From: Oceanimonas pelagia
GTDB lineage: Bacteria; Pseudomonadota; Gammaproteobacteria; Enterobacterales; Aeromonadaceae
NCBI RefSeq assembly: GCF_030849025.1
Contig: NZ_CP118224.1
Span: 1,162,001-1,226,000, forward strand
Direction: 5' to 3'
Length of the DNA stretch: 64,000 bases
The position numbers were made by a program, and so were the translations under genes. Shown here piece by piece: positions 1 through 8,413 of the stretch. Each line of letters begins with the position of its first letter. The first letter of the stretch is position 1. A model generated the notes under the pieces. It saw only the letters and a list, made by a program, of their open reading frames with translations, was not told the origin of the DNA and searched no databases.

Positions 1-54
1 CTGATCGCAAAGGGTAAAGGCCGGAGCCCGGCTGCCTTCCTGCAGATAGGTCAT
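1..54 (-). CDS. bcp: Thiol peroxidase / peroxiredoxin Bcp, N-terminal fragment
   Basis: Only the first 18 codons lie in the window (MTYLQEGSRAPAFTLCDQ); the gene continues beyond base 1. The pattern of a short lead followed by APxFxLxDQ is the usual N-terminus of the Bcp/PrxQ peroxiredoxins, which reduce hydroperoxides with electrons from thioredoxin. The catalytic cysteine is not in view. The start ATG overlaps the gcvR stop by four bases (ATGA), implying translational coupling. gcvR-bcp is a conserved gammaproteobacterial pair, and this context carries much of the assignment. Confidence 0.75.
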   Translation of the reverse strand, partial: MTYLQEGSRAPAFTLCDQ

Positions 55-599
55 TTGCTGTTTCCTGTGGTTGGTTTGCGTTTTAAACGAAAGCTGTGTT
101 GCTCGCACTCCAGCTCGGCGCACAGTTGCTCAAAGGTGTGCTGGGCCTGGTCGTCGCTGAGCTGCTCGGGCAGGTTGAGCTGAAAGTGGGCCTGAAACTT
201 GCCGCTGTGCTCGCCGCTCAGGGTCTGGTTCTGCATGGCCTGAATGTCCCAGCCGGCGTCGCTGAAAAACTGGGTGCAGCGGTTGACGATGCCCGGCCGG
301 TCGGCGAGCACTATTTCGGCATCGGCGCTCAGCACATAGCTGGGCTGGTTCAGCACCTGGGTACGCTTCATCATGGTGATCAGCTGCTGGCTCTGGCCAA
401 ACAGCGGCAGGGTGGTTTCCAGCCGGGTGATCTGGTTCCAGCTGCCCGACAGCAGCAGAATAAAGGTAAACTCGTTGCCGAAAATGCCCAGCCGGCTGTC
501 GACGATATTACAGCCGCAATCGGAAACATGGCGGGCGACTTCGTTCACGATGCCGGCTCTGTTTTCGCCTATGGCGGTCACCACGAGATGATGGGTCAT
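51..599 (-). CDS. gcvR: Glycine cleavage system transcriptional repressor GcvR (ACT-domain protein)
   Basis: A 182-residue protein with two tandem ACT-like domains (about residues 1-80, starting HHLVVTAIGENRAGIVNEVA, and about 85-165, including ADRPGIVNRC), close to the E. coli GcvR length of 190. In E. coli GcvR binds GcvA and, without glycine, keeps the gcv operon repressed; it has no DNA-binding domain of its own. The start is the ATG at 599 because similarity begins there; upstream codons to 701 look non-coding. The stop overlaps the bcp start (ATGA), so the two genes form an operon. The divergent neighbour is bamC rather than the expected dapA. Confidence 0.85.
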   Translation of the reverse strand: MTHHLVVTAIGENRAGIVNEVARHVSDCGCNIVDSRLGIFGNEFTFILLLSGSWNQITRLETTLPLFGQSQQLITMMKRTQVLNQPSYVLSADAEIVLADRPGIVNRCTQFFSDAGWDIQAMQNQTLSGEHSGKFQAHFQLNLPEQLSDDQAQHTFEQLCAELECEQHSFRLKRKPTTGNSK

Positions 600-783
600 C
601 GGCAGTCCGAATAATGCTGTGGGAGTGAGCGGGCATGTTAGCATAAAAGCCGGTTGGCTCCAGTGCCTGTCTTGTATTAGGGTAGGGGCCACCACTAGCA
701 TCGCCGCCTTTATTCTTGTTGCACTTCAGATTGCTCAAAGCGAGAGCAGGCAAGGGGCGCGTTACCGAAGCGAATTTTAGGGC

Positions 784-1779
784 ATGAACCAAAGCGTGAA
801 AGCAAAAACAATGATGAGCCTGCTGGCCATGGCGGTACTGGCCGGCTGCAGCAACCCGGAAACCCGCAGTCAGGCCAACCGTGGTTTTGACTATGAGCAG
901 GAAACCCTGCGCACCGCGCCGCTGCTGATCCCGGAAGGACTGCAGGCGCCGCGTTTCAATACCGAATACGTGATCCCCAAGGGCGCCGCCCAGGGCGCCA
1001 CCGGCAAGGCACTGGACATTCGTCCGCCCACCCAGGTGCTGCCACTGGTGCGCGGCTCCGAGGCCATGGCCGAGGGCAGCGGCCTGTGGTTTTATCAGCA
1101 GCGCCTGGACCAGCCCCTGGAGCAGGAGCTGACCAAGGCGCTGACGGCGTTTTTTGAGCAGAGCGATGCCGACTACCGCGCCGTGGCCAACGGCTTTGAA
1201 AGCAACGGCAAGGCCATTGGTGCACCCGGGCAGCAGTTTCGCTGGCAGCTGATGCCCGACGCGGTGCGCCGGGCGGTGGCGGTGCAGGTGCAGGCCACCG
1301 AGGGCGCCGATGCCCTGGCCCAGGACCGGCGGCGGGCCGAGGCCTCCATGCTCAACGCCTTTTCATTGTCTTACCAGCGTGAGCTGAGCCGCCAGCAGGA
1401 GTTGCTGGATAAAAGCCCCATTGAACTGACCCTGGACCCCGGACAGGGCCTGTTGCTGGCCGGGCAGGGCTACGACCGTACCTGGAAGCGGCTGATCACC
1501 CTGCTGCCCAAACTCGGCTTTGACATCAGCAACCGTCAGCAGGCGCTGGGTTACGTGGACGTGGAGTTCGACGGCCTGAGCAAGGGCGACTGGCAGGATC
1601 TCAAACTGCCGGCGCTGAATATTCCCGAACAGGAATACCGCATTCAGCTCGGTGACTTGGGCAACCGCACCAGCCTGAGCCTGAGCAACAAGGACAGAGA
1701 GCCGGTACCCGCCGGAGTACTGAGCGCGCTTATCAAGACGCTGGCGCCGGCCTTTGAGCGTACCGATCTGGCTCGCTGA
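784..1779 (+). CDS. bamC: Outer membrane assembly lipoprotein BamC
   Basis: A 331-residue lipoprotein. The N-terminus has a short basic lead, a hydrophobic stretch and the lipobox LAGC with the lipidated cysteine at residue 22, followed by the conserved SNPETRSQANRGFDY region that in E. coli BamC forms the unstructured segment contacting BamD. BamC is an accessory lipoprotein of the BAM complex, which inserts beta-barrel proteins into the outer membrane. E. coli BamC is 344 aa. It is normally cotranscribed behind dapA; here dapA is absent and the 184-bp gap to gcvR must hold its promoter. The ribosome site is weak; the ATG at 811 is an alternative start. Confidence 0.9.
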   Translation: MNQSVKAKTMMSLLAMAVLAGCSNPETRSQANRGFDYEQETLRTAPLLIPEGLQAPRFNTEYVIPKGAAQGATGKALDIRPPTQVLPLVRGSEAMAEGSGLWFYQQRLDQPLEQELTKALTAFFEQSDADYRAVANGFESNGKAIGAPGQQFRWQLMPDAVRRAVAVQVQATEGADALAQDRRRAEASMLNAFSLSYQRELSRQQELLDKSPIELTLDPGQGLLLAGQGYDRTWKRLITLLPKLGFDISNRQQALGYVDVEFDGLSKGDWQDLKLPALNIPEQEYRIQLGDLGNRTSLSLSNKDREPVPAGVLSALIKTLAPAFERTDLAR

Positions 1780-1844
1780 GCTTTTTTGGGGAAAGGTAAT
1801 TGGTACCGTGCACTTTCGTCGGACAAAGCGCACTGCTTCTCCGG

Positions 1845-1903
1845 CACGCCGTGAATACCTCCCTGTAGGCTCCGTCGCGCCATCCCTGGCGCGAAGGGCA
1901 CGG
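1845..1903 (+). repeat. Dispersed palindromic repeat, forward copy
   Basis: The copy starts CACGCCGTGAATACCTCCC, continues with TGTAGGCTC, and contains a stem CGCGCCA (1876-1882) / TGGCGCG (1887-1893) with a 4-nt loop. A diverged second copy lies in opposite orientation at 2005-2065. The shared skeleton is CACGC, GAATAC, TCCCTGTA, GCTC, then a variable palindrome. This looks like a non-coding REP-type element, as seen between genes of many GC-rich gammaproteobacteria. Confidence 0.65.
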
Positions 1904-2004
1904 CGAAGCAGACACCCTTTGCCCTCCTTGGGACACTCGGAGCTGACTGACCGCTCACAGACAGCATCGATGTTGCCCGAAGCAGCAGTGGGGATTGCCG
2001 TAGC

Positions 2005-2065
2005 CGACCGGCACATGCCATGGAAGGCATGTGCCGAGCGTTACAGGGAAGTATTCGAAGCGTGT
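2005..2065 (-). repeat. Dispersed palindromic repeat, inverted copy
   Basis: Read on the minus strand this begins CACGCTTCGAATACTTCCC, then TGTAACGCTCG, matching the forward copy at 1845. It holds a perfect 10-bp stem GGCACATGCC (2010-2019) / GGCATGTGCC (2026-2035). The skeleton is conserved while the inner palindrome differs, as expected of members of a repeat family rather than a recent duplication. Confidence 0.65.
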
Positions 2066-2151
2066 CGGCGTAGTGCAACCGTACTGCTGTTTCGCGTGGC
2101 ACGGGTTTTCAGCGAGTGCCATTCCCTGTTCCCGACTCTCCATTCCCCAAA

Positions 2152-4494
2152 ATGAACTCCATCCAGCCGGGCTTTGTGCTCACCCGCCACAGCCGGGATC
2201 GCCACGGCCACACCGAACTGCACTACTGGCTGTGCACGCCGCAGGGGCCGGCGCGCCTCACCGTGCGCGGCGAGCGGGCCCTGCTGATGGTGCCGGTGGC
2301 CGAGCGTCTTCAGGTGGAACGGGCACTCGCGGAGCTGGGTTTTGAATGGACCGAGCCCGGCCTGCAAAGCTTTGCGCGACAACCCCTGGCGGTGCTCTAT
2401 TTCGCGACCATGAGCGAGCACTGGCAGGCGCTGCAGCGGCTGCAGGCCGAGGGCATCGAGGTGCTGGAGTACGACCTTCGTCCCCACGAACGTTACCTTG
2501 TCAGCCGGTTTATTCGGGGCAGTACCGAATTTACCGGTACCCTGCGGCCACGGAATGGCTTTGTGCAGGTGGATCATGCCCGGCTGCGCAGGGGCGACTG
2601 GCAGCCGCGTTTTCGCGTGCTGTCGCTGGATATCGAATGCTCGGGCCAGGGCGAGCTCTATTCCATCGGTCTTTATGGCGAGGGGCTGGCCCGGGTGATC
2701 ATGATTGGCGCCCCCGAGCCCGCCGCCACCGACATCCATTGGGTGGCCGACGAGCGGGCGTTGCTGCGAGCGCTCGAAAGCGAGCTGACGGCTTATGATC
2801 CCGATATCATCATCGGCTGGAACCTGGTGGCCTTTGATCTGCGGCTGATCCTGAAGCGGGCGGCGCTGCACGGGCTGAAGCTCGCCCTGGGCCGGGGCGG
2901 CGAGGGCGCCTACCTGCGCGAGCGCACTCACACCGAGCAGGTGTTTGTCACCCTGCCGGGGCGGGTGGCCATCGACGGCATAGACGCGCTCAAGACCGCC
3001 TGTTACACCTTTGACAGTTTCAGCCTGGAGTCGGTGGCGCAGGCGTTGCTGGGCCGGGGCAAGCAGACCGAGGACGTGACCAACCGGCTGGCGACCATAC
3101 TGCACGACTTTCGCTTTAACAAGCCGAAACTGGCGGTCTACAACCTGGAAGACTGCCGGCTGGTGTGGGACATTTTTGAGCACACTCGAGTGCTCGATTT
3201 TCTGCGCCTGCGCAGCCAGTTGACCGGGCTGGAGCTGGATCGTGTCGGCGGCTCGGTGGCGGCTTTTGTGCAGGTGTATCTGCCCCATCTGCACCGGGCC
3301 GGGTTTGCCGCCCCCAACCTGCCGCCCGGCGGCGGCCTGGCCAGCCCCGGCGGTTATGTGATGAACTCGCGCCCGGGCCTGTACCGCCATGTGCTGGTGC
3401 TCGACTTCAAAAGCCTGTATCCGTCCATTATTCGCACCTTCCGTATCGATCCCCTGGGGCTGGTGCTGGGCGCCGAAGAAAGCGATGCCATTCCCGGTTA
3501 CCGGGGCGCGCGCTTTTCCCGCACCCACCATTTTCTGCCCGACATTATCGCCGGGCTCTGGCGCGAGCGGGATCAGGCCAAGCGGGATGGCGATGGCCCC
3601 CGCTCCCAGGCCATCAAGATACTGATGAACTCCTTTTACGGCGTGCTCGGCTCCGGCGGCTGCCGCTTCTACGATACCCGGCTGGCCTCGTCGATTACCC
3701 TGCGTGGCCACGACATCATGCAGCGAAGCGCTCATTGCATTGAGGCCGAGGGTCACGAGGTGATCTACGGCGACACCGACTCGGTGTTCGTGCTGCTCAC
3801 GGGCGAGCACGACGAAGCCTCGGCCAGCCGCGAAGGACAGCGGCTGGCGGCGCTGGTCAATGCTTACTGGCGGGAATGGCTGCAGGCGGAGCTGCGGCTG
3901 GAAAGCTTTCTGGAGCTGCAGTTTGAAAGCTATTTCGCCCGCTTTTTAATGCCGACCATACGCGGCCGGGAAGAGGGCTCGAAGAAGCGCTACGCCGGCC
4001 TGCGGGTCAAAAACGGTGAGCCTGAGCTGGTGTTCCGGGGGCTGGAAACCGTGCGTTCCGACTGGACGCCCCTGGCCCGGGCCTTTCAGACCGAGCTGTA
4101 CCGGCTGGTGTTCCATGATGAAGATCCGAGCGGGTTGGTGCGGGAAACCCTGGCACAGACCCTGGCCGGCGAGCGGGATGAACAGCTGGTCTATCGCAAG
4201 CGGCTGCGCCGGCCCCTGGCCCAGTATGTGAAATCCCAGCCGCCCCAGGTACGGGCGGCCCGGCTTGCCGACGCGCACAACGCGCGACTGGGCCGGCCGC
4301 TGCGCTACCAGCGCAAGGGGGTGATTGCCTATGTGATCACGGTGAACGGGCCTGAGCCGGTGGAATACCGGCAGTCGGCCATCGACTACCAGCATTATGT
4401 GGACAAGCAGCTCAGGCCGGTGGCGGACGCCATTCTGCCCTTCGTGGGGCTGACCTTTGAGGGCATTACCGGCCAGCAGCTGGGGTTGTTCTGA
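2152..4494 (+). CDS. polB: DNA polymerase II (family B, damage-inducible)
   Basis: A 780-residue family B polymerase (E. coli Pol II 783 aa). In order: Exo I LSLDIECSGQGELYSIGL, Exo II PDIIIGWNLVAFDLRLI, Exo III YNLEDCRLVWDIF, then polymerase motif A DFKSLYPSIIR, motif B KILMNSFYGVLGSGG and motif C YGDTDSVFV, so both proofreading and polymerase sites look intact. Pol II restarts replication at lesions and performs translesion synthesis in the SOS response. The ATG at 2152 gives the family N-terminus (PGFVLTRHSRD); a GTG at 2116 in frame lies in repeat-derived DNA and is rejected. No clear LexA box was seen upstream. Confidence 0.95.
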   Translation: MNSIQPGFVLTRHSRDRHGHTELHYWLCTPQGPARLTVRGERALLMVPVAERLQVERALAELGFEWTEPGLQSFARQPLAVLYFATMSEHWQALQRLQAEGIEVLEYDLRPHERYLVSRFIRGSTEFTGTLRPRNGFVQVDHARLRRGDWQPRFRVLSLDIECSGQGELYSIGLYGEGLARVIMIGAPEPAATDIHWVADERALLRALESELTAYDPDIIIGWNLVAFDLRLILKRAALHGLKLALGRGGEGAYLRERTHTEQVFVTLPGRVAIDGIDALKTACYTFDSFSLESVAQALLGRGKQTEDVTNRLATILHDFRFNKPKLAVYNLEDCRLVWDIFEHTRVLDFLRLRSQLTGLELDRVGGSVAAFVQVYLPHLHRAGFAAPNLPPGGGLASPGGYVMNSRPGLYRHVLVLDFKSLYPSIIRTFRIDPLGLVLGAEESDAIPGYRGARFSRTHHFLPDIIAGLWRERDQAKRDGDGPRSQAIKILMNSFYGVLGSGGCRFYDTRLASSITLRGHDIMQRSAHCIEAEGHEVIYGDTDSVFVLLTGEHDEASASREGQRLAALVNAYWREWLQAELRLESFLELQFESYFARFLMPTIRGREEGSKKRYAGLRVKNGEPELVFRGLETVRSDWTPLARAFQTELYRLVFHDEDPSGLVRETLAQTLAGERDEQLVYRKRLRRPLAQYVKSQPPQVRAARLADAHNARLGRPLRYQRKGVIAYVITVNGPEPVEYRQSAIDYQHYVDKQLRPVADAILPFVGLTFEGITGQQLGLF

Positions 4495-4586
4495 CAGTGC
4501 AGGGATTAGTGATTGGGGATTAGGGACTGGTAGCTGTGCACCCTTGTCTGCGAGTTTGCGCCGGCTGAAGCGGCGCCTATAATGAA

Positions 4587-4705
4587 CCAAGTCCCAAGTC
4601 CCAAGTCCCAAGTCCCAAGTCCCAAGTCCCAAGTCCCAAGTCCCAAGTCCCAAGTCCCAAGTCCCAAGTCCCAAGTCCCTAGTCCCTAGTCCCTGCTCCC
4701 GAGTC
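4587..4705. repeat. Heptanucleotide tandem array (CCAAGTC)n
   Basis: Thirteen perfect copies of the 7-bp unit CCAAGTC run from 4587 to 4677. Four degenerate units follow (CCTAGTC, CCTAGTC, CCTGCTC, CCGAGTC) to 4705. The degenerate units encode the last residues and the stop codon of the ypfN-like gene on the minus strand. Seven is not a multiple of three, so a change of unit number inside the coding end would shift frame, while changes in the perfect block lie beyond the stop. Related heptamers (GGGATTA, GGGACT) occur just upstream at 4503-4530. Confidence 0.95.
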
Positions 4706-4906
4706 TCCGTTTTTCTTCTCGTCATCGGGCTTGTATTGGCCCGGGGGCACGCCCCAGTCATCCTTGCTGTCGTCCCAGCGGCGCAGCTTCATCTTGTCGC
4801 GATTGCGCTGCACGCTTTTTTCTATCTGCTTGGTGTCCTTGAGGGCGCTGACGAACAGGCCAACCAGAAACAGCAGGGGCAGGGCAATCCAGAGCCAGAC
4901 GCTCAT
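4679..4906 (-). CDS. YpfN-like small membrane protein (DUF2897 type)
   Basis: A 75-residue protein with one N-terminal transmembrane helix (about residues 3-22, LWIALPLLFLVGLFVSAL), then a charged tail rich in Lys and Asp (SKDDWGVPPGQYKPDDEKK). Size, topology and position downstream of dapE match the E. coli YpfN family, whose function is not established. A GGAAACC ribosome site precedes the ATG at 4906, ten bases after the M15 peptidase stop. The final residues GAGTRD and the TAG stop come from degenerate units of the heptamer array, so the natural C-terminus has probably been remodelled by the repeat. Confidence 0.7.
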   Translation of the reverse strand: MSVWLWIALPLLFLVGLFVSALKDTKQIEKSVQRNRDKMKLRRWDDSKDDWGVPPGQYKPDDEKKNGDSGAGTRD

Positions 4907-4916
4907 GGTGGTTTCC

Positions 4917-5576
4917 TCAGTGGTAAATGTAGCGGGCGAAAATTTCGTCCAGCATGTTAAGGATATGTGTTTTACCCGATATTGGCCGGGCGGCCAGGGC
5001 CTCGGCCACCAGCGCCGGTGTCAACTGGCGTTCACAGTGCTGTGCCAGCGGCCGGTAGCTGAGGTGCCAGGGCTCGGCACCGACGCCACTGGCCACGGCG
5101 TAAGGCAGGTAAAAGCCAAAGCGGCCCATGTTGGCGTTCAGCCACTGGCTCAGCGGGTGAAAATAGCCGCCGGTTTCATATTCCCAGGGCTCCAGTTGCA
5201 GCTTGCCGCCGCTGGGCAACAGGGTGGGATCGTAAACATCGAGATCCGTGCCCCAGTGGTGGCGGCTGGTGCCGGGCAGGGCGCTCCAGCGCAAAATGGC
5301 GTGAATGCGCTCGGGCTCGCTCAAGGTAAGGGCATCGAGGGGGCGGCTGTGCGCATCCAGCAGCGGTCGCTGGCCCTCGAACTTGCCGTTCCAGATGGCG
5401 AGCTGGCGGTCAAAACCGCGAAAGCTCGACGCCGGTGCCAGATGGAATCCGGCCCCGGCGGCGGCCGCCTGCAGGGCCTCAAACGCCGCCCTGGCCTCGG
5501 CCTGCAGCCGGTGCCCCGGCTCGGCCAGGGGCACCAGATGGCGTTCGTCGAGGCCCAGCAGGCAGGCGGACATCAT
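4917..5576 (-). CDS. M15-family D-Ala-D-Ala carboxypeptidase-like zinc peptidase
   Basis: A 219-residue protein with the M15 zinc signature: [13 protein letters not shown] (residues 104-116; His106 and Asp113 as ligands) and EPWHLSY (Glu168 catalytic, His171 third ligand). This resembles the VanY/DdpX class, which trims terminal D-alanine from peptidoglycan peptides. No signal peptide is evident, so it may act on cytoplasmic muropeptides or leave the cell another way. The ATG at 5576 overlaps the dapE stop (ATGA); a second ATG follows at 5573. It sits between dapE and the ypfN-like gene, which are neighbours in E. coli. Confidence 0.8.
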   Translation of the reverse strand: MMSACLLGLDERHLVPLAEPGHRLQAEARAAFEALQAAAAGAGFHLAPASSFRGFDRQLAIWNGKFEGQRPLLDAHSRPLDALTLSEPERIHAILRWSALPGTSRHHWGTDLDVYDPTLLPSGGKLQLEPWEYETGGYFHPLSQWLNANMGRFGFYLPYAVASGVGAEPWHLSYRPLAQHCERQLTPALVAEALAARPISGKTHILNMLDEIFARYIYH

Positions 5577-6706
5577 GCCAGCAGCCGCTCCAGAATGCCT
5601 TCATACATGTCGGTGAGCTGTTCCAGATCGGCAATTTTCACGCACTCGTTGAGCTTGTGAATGGTGGCGTTGACCGGGCCCAGCTCAATCACCTGGGCGC
5701 CGGTCTGGGCGATAAAGCGCCCGTCGGAGGTGCCGCCGGTGGTCAGCAGCGCCGGTGCCTGATGGCGCACCGCTTCCACCGCGCCCACGGTGGCGGTGAG
5801 CAGATCGCCGGCGTCGGTGAGGAAGGGTTTGCCGTTCAGCAGCCAGTCGATGCGGTAGTCGAGGCCGTGGGCGTCGAGAATGCTGTGCACCCGGGCCTTG
5901 ATCCTGTCTTCGTCGAGCTCGGTGCTGAAACGGAAGTTGAACTGCACCTTCATCTCGCCGGGAATGACGTTGGAGGCACCGGTGCCGGCCTGGATATTGG
6001 CAATCTGAAAGCTGGTGGGCGGAAAATAGTCGTTGCCCTTGTCCCACTCGATGGCGGCCAGCTCGGCCAGCGCCGGGGCGGCCCTGTGCACCGGGTTGTC
6101 GGCCAGGTGCGGGTAGGCCACGTGGCCCTGCACGCCCTTGACGGTGAGATCACCGGTGAGCGAGCCGCGCCGGCCGTTCTTGACCACGTCGCCCACCTCG
6201 TGGGTGGAGGACGGCTCGCCCACCAGGCACCAGGTGATCTTTTCGTTGCGCGCTTCCAGGGTGTCCACCACCCGGGTGGTGCCGTTGATAAAGGGGCCTT
6301 CCTCGTCGCTGGTGATCAGAAAGGCGATGGAGCCTCGGTGATCCGGAAAGCGGGCCACGAAGCGCTCGGTGGCCACCACCATGGCCGCCAGCGAGCCCTT
6401 CATGTCGGCGGCGCCGCGGCCGTGCAGGTAGCCTTCAATCTCGGTGGCTTCAAAGGGCGGTGTGTGCCACTGGTCCAGCGGGCCGGGAGGCACCACGTCG
6501 GTGTGGCCGGCAAAACAGAACAGCGGGCCTTCGGTGCCACGGCGGGCCCACAGGTTGGTGGTGTCTTCAAATACCATGGTTTCCAGTTTGAACCCCAGGG
6601 CGGCCAGCCGCTGGCCCATCAGCTCCTGGCAGCCTTCGTCTTCGGGGGTTACCGAGGGGCGGTTGATCAGCTCTTTGGTGAGAGCCAGCACGGCAGAGTC
6701 GGTCAT
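5573..6706 (-). CDS. dapE: Succinyl-diaminopimelate desuccinylase DapE
   Basis: A 377-residue M20-family enzyme (E. coli 375 aa). It hydrolyses N-succinyl-LL-diaminopimelate in the lysine and meso-DAP pathway, feeding peptidoglycan synthesis. Visible active-site elements: [11 protein letters not shown] (His68, Asp70), [10 protein letters not shown] (Asp101) and ITSDEEGP (catalytic Glu135, metal ligand Glu136). The start ATG at 6706 has TAAGGA eight bases upstream; the frame extends further upstream into yffB but without similarity. It lies 19 bp after yffB, as in E. coli, and its stop overlaps the M15 peptidase start. Confidence 0.95.
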   Translation of the reverse strand: MTDSAVLALTKELINRPSVTPEDEGCQELMGQRLAALGFKLETMVFEDTTNLWARRGTEGPLFCFAGHTDVVPPGPLDQWHTPPFEATEIEGYLHGRGAADMKGSLAAMVVATERFVARFPDHRGSIAFLITSDEEGPFINGTTRVVDTLEARNEKITWCLVGEPSSTHEVGDVVKNGRRGSLTGDLTVKGVQGHVAYPHLADNPVHRAAPALAELAAIEWDKGNDYFPPTSFQIANIQAGTGASNVIPGEMKVQFNFRFSTELDEDRIKARVHSILDAHGLDYRIDWLLNGKPFLTDAGDLLTATVGAVEAVRHQAPALLTTGGTSDGRFIAQTGAQVIELGPVNATIHKLNECVKIADLEQLTDMYEGILERLLA

Positions 6707-6725
6707 GTGTTTCCTTACTTCTTTA

Positions 6726-7076
6726 TTATTGGTTGAACAGGCGGGCATACAGCTCGGGCTTGAAGCCTAAGTGCAGCTCACCGTCGATATTCAAAAGCGG
6801 CCGCTTGATCATGGCCGGATGGGCCAGCAGCAGGGCGGCGGCGGTGTCGGGCCCCAGACTGGCCTTGTCGGCATCGCTCAGGGTGCGGTAGGTGGTGCCG
6901 CGCTTGTTGAGCACCTGCTCCCAGCCCAGCACGTCCAGCCAGTGGGCCAGTAGCTCGGGGTCGAGGCCATCGGCGCGGTGATCCACAAAACGGTAATCGA
7001 TGCCCGCCTGCTCCAGCCACTTGCGGGCCTTTTTGACGGTGTCGCAGTTTTTGATGCCGTAAAGGGTCACGGTCAT
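6726..7076 (-). CDS. yffB: ArsC/Spx-family reductase (YffB)
   Basis: A 116-residue thioredoxin-fold protein of the ArsC/Spx/MgsR family, starting [20 protein letters not shown] with a single cysteine at residue 11 and the later KRPLL segment typical of the family. E. coli YffB binds glutathione; its physiological substrate is uncertain, so arsenate reduction should not be assumed. It is the first gene of yffB-dapE-M15-ypfN, the same order as in E. coli apart from the M15 insertion. The start at 7076 is chosen for homology; the frame extends to 7115. Confidence 0.85.
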   Translation of the reverse strand: MTVTLYGIKNCDTVKKARKWLEQAGIDYRFVDHRADGLDPELLAHWLDVLGWEQVLNKRGTTYRTLSDADKASLGPDTAAALLLAHPAMIKRPLLNIDGELHLGFKPELYARLFNQ

Positions 7077-7304
7077 GATGCTGTTGCTCCTGGAGGGTGG
7101 GCGGAATTTTGTCACTTAAGGTGCCGGGCTGCAACCGGGGCGGCGTCGCGACAAAATCCGCTGGCGCATCACCGCCGCTTTGGTTAGTGTTAGCGACTTT
7201 GAATTCCCGTCGCCGCCGCCAGCCGAATCCGGACCCTGATACCCGGTCTCGCACCATGACGCGGCTTTTCATTCGCTTTGCCTTCAGAACAAAAGGGGAA
7301 AGGC

Positions 7305-8387
7305 TTGGAACTCAAGGAATACTGGAGCGACAGTTACCACTCCAGCGATTTTAAACTGACCCGCATCGGCTTTGTGGCCATTCGTTTTCGCTGGCTGGTG
7401 ACCCTGCTTATCATCGGCATTGCCGGCTGGATTGCCGTGGACTGGTGGGTGCTGGATCCGGCCCACTTTCAGCTTATCTGGAAAATCCGGCTGATCACCG
7501 GCGCCATGCTCACGCCCTTGTTGCCGCTCAGCTACCTGTGCAAGCTCAACCGGCGCTGGATGGTGGCGTCGCTGTATTTTCTGCTGGGCATTCTGCTCAC
7601 CTTCAATCTGGTGGGATTGTGGAGCTTTCGCGACGGCGCGCCCATTCCCATTGGCTATGTGGCCTTTCCCTATTTTCTGCTGGCGCTGCTGAGCGTGCTG
7701 CCACTGCCGGTGAAGTCGGGGCTGCGCGTGGCGCTGGTGGTCACCCTGGCGGTGCTTGGCACCGACTACTGGCTGGACCGGCACAGCCTGCACAACGGCG
7801 CCCTGCTGGATCGGCTGTGGCTGCTGCTGTGCTTCAGCCTGGCCATGATCTGGGTGCAGGCGGGCCAGTTGCGCATGTTGCTGGATCTGTACCGGGAGTC
7901 GACCCGGGATCCGCTCACCCGGCTGATGAACCGCCGGCTGTTTATGCGTCAGCTCGAGCAGGCACAGCGCGACAGCCGCCATCAGCCCTTTACCCTGATT
8001 TTGTTCGATCTGGACAGGTTCAAGCGCATCAACGACGAACACGGCCACCTGATGGGGGACGAGGTGCTGGTGCGGGTGGCCACCACTCTGGGAGACATTT
8101 TTGGCCCCGACGCCACCCTGGCCCGCTTTGGCGGCGAGGAATTCATCGTGCTGCTGCCCAATACCACCCTGGAGCAGGGCCTGCGCCGGGCCGAGACCCT
8201 GCGTCTGGCGGTGGAGTCCCAGCCGGTGGAAAACCCCTTGGGCGAGGGCGAAATCACCGTGACCCTGAGCGCCGGCGTGGTGGAAGGACGCCATGACAGC
8301 AAGCTGCAGGTGTTGCTCAATCAGGTCGATGAGGCGCTGTATGACGCCAAGCGAAACGGCAGAAACTGTGTACAGGCGGCGGCCTGA
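7305..8387 (+). CDS. Membrane-bound diguanylate cyclase (GGDEF)
   Basis: About 360 residues: six predicted transmembrane helices in the first 190 residues, then a GGDEF domain with FDLDRFKRINDEHGH and the active-site loop RFGGEEF. It should make cyclic di-GMP from two GTP at the inner membrane. The I-site arginine and aspartate of RxxD are missing (GPDA in the corresponding place), so product inhibition by that route is unlikely. The probable start is TTG at 7305, five bases after a GGGGA ribosome site; a TTG at 7278 would add nine residues. The ligand of the membrane sensor is unknown. It is a single gene, divergent from yffB. Confidence 0.85.
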   Translation: MELKEYWSDSYHSSDFKLTRIGFVAIRFRWLVTLLIIGIAGWIAVDWWVLDPAHFQLIWKIRLITGAMLTPLLPLSYLCKLNRRWMVASLYFLLGILLTFNLVGLWSFRDGAPIPIGYVAFPYFLLALLSVLPLPVKSGLRVALVVTLAVLGTDYWLDRHSLHNGALLDRLWLLLCFSLAMIWVQAGQLRMLLDLYRESTRDPLTRLMNRRLFMRQLEQAQRDSRHQPFTLILFDLDRFKRINDEHGHLMGDEVLVRVATTLGDIFGPDATLARFGGEEFIVLLPNTTLEQGLRRAETLRLAVESQPVENPLGEGEITVTLSAGVVEGRHDSKLQVLLNQVDEALYDAKRNGRNCVQAAA

Positions 8388-8413
8388 TCAATAAGCCTTT
8401 CGAGTGGTGGTTT

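Larger units (their letters stand above)
1780..2151. other. Intergenic region between bamC and polB carrying dispersed repeats
   Basis: This 372-bp gap has no convincing gene. Most of it is taken up by two facing copies of a dispersed repeat (annotated separately) and flanking sequence of the same style. No strong ribosome-binding site precedes polB and no intrinsic terminator follows bamC. Confidence 0.6.

Noticed and set aside
2116-2151. GTG start for polB at 2116
   Set aside because: The extra 12 residues come from intergenic repeat-derived sequence and do not match the polymerase II N-terminus.
1780-2151. Small genes in the bamC-polB gap
   Set aside because: Several short frames exist on both strands but all cross the palindromic repeats and lack ribosome sites.
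4587-4705. CRISPR array
   Set aside because: The unit is only 7 bp with no spacers and no cas genes nearby; it is a simple tandem repeat.
3946-4761. A protein with GTWDLGL repeats read across the heptamer array
   Set aside because: The frame runs from the array into the antisense of polB; the repeats are a by-product of the 7-bp unit, with no start signals.
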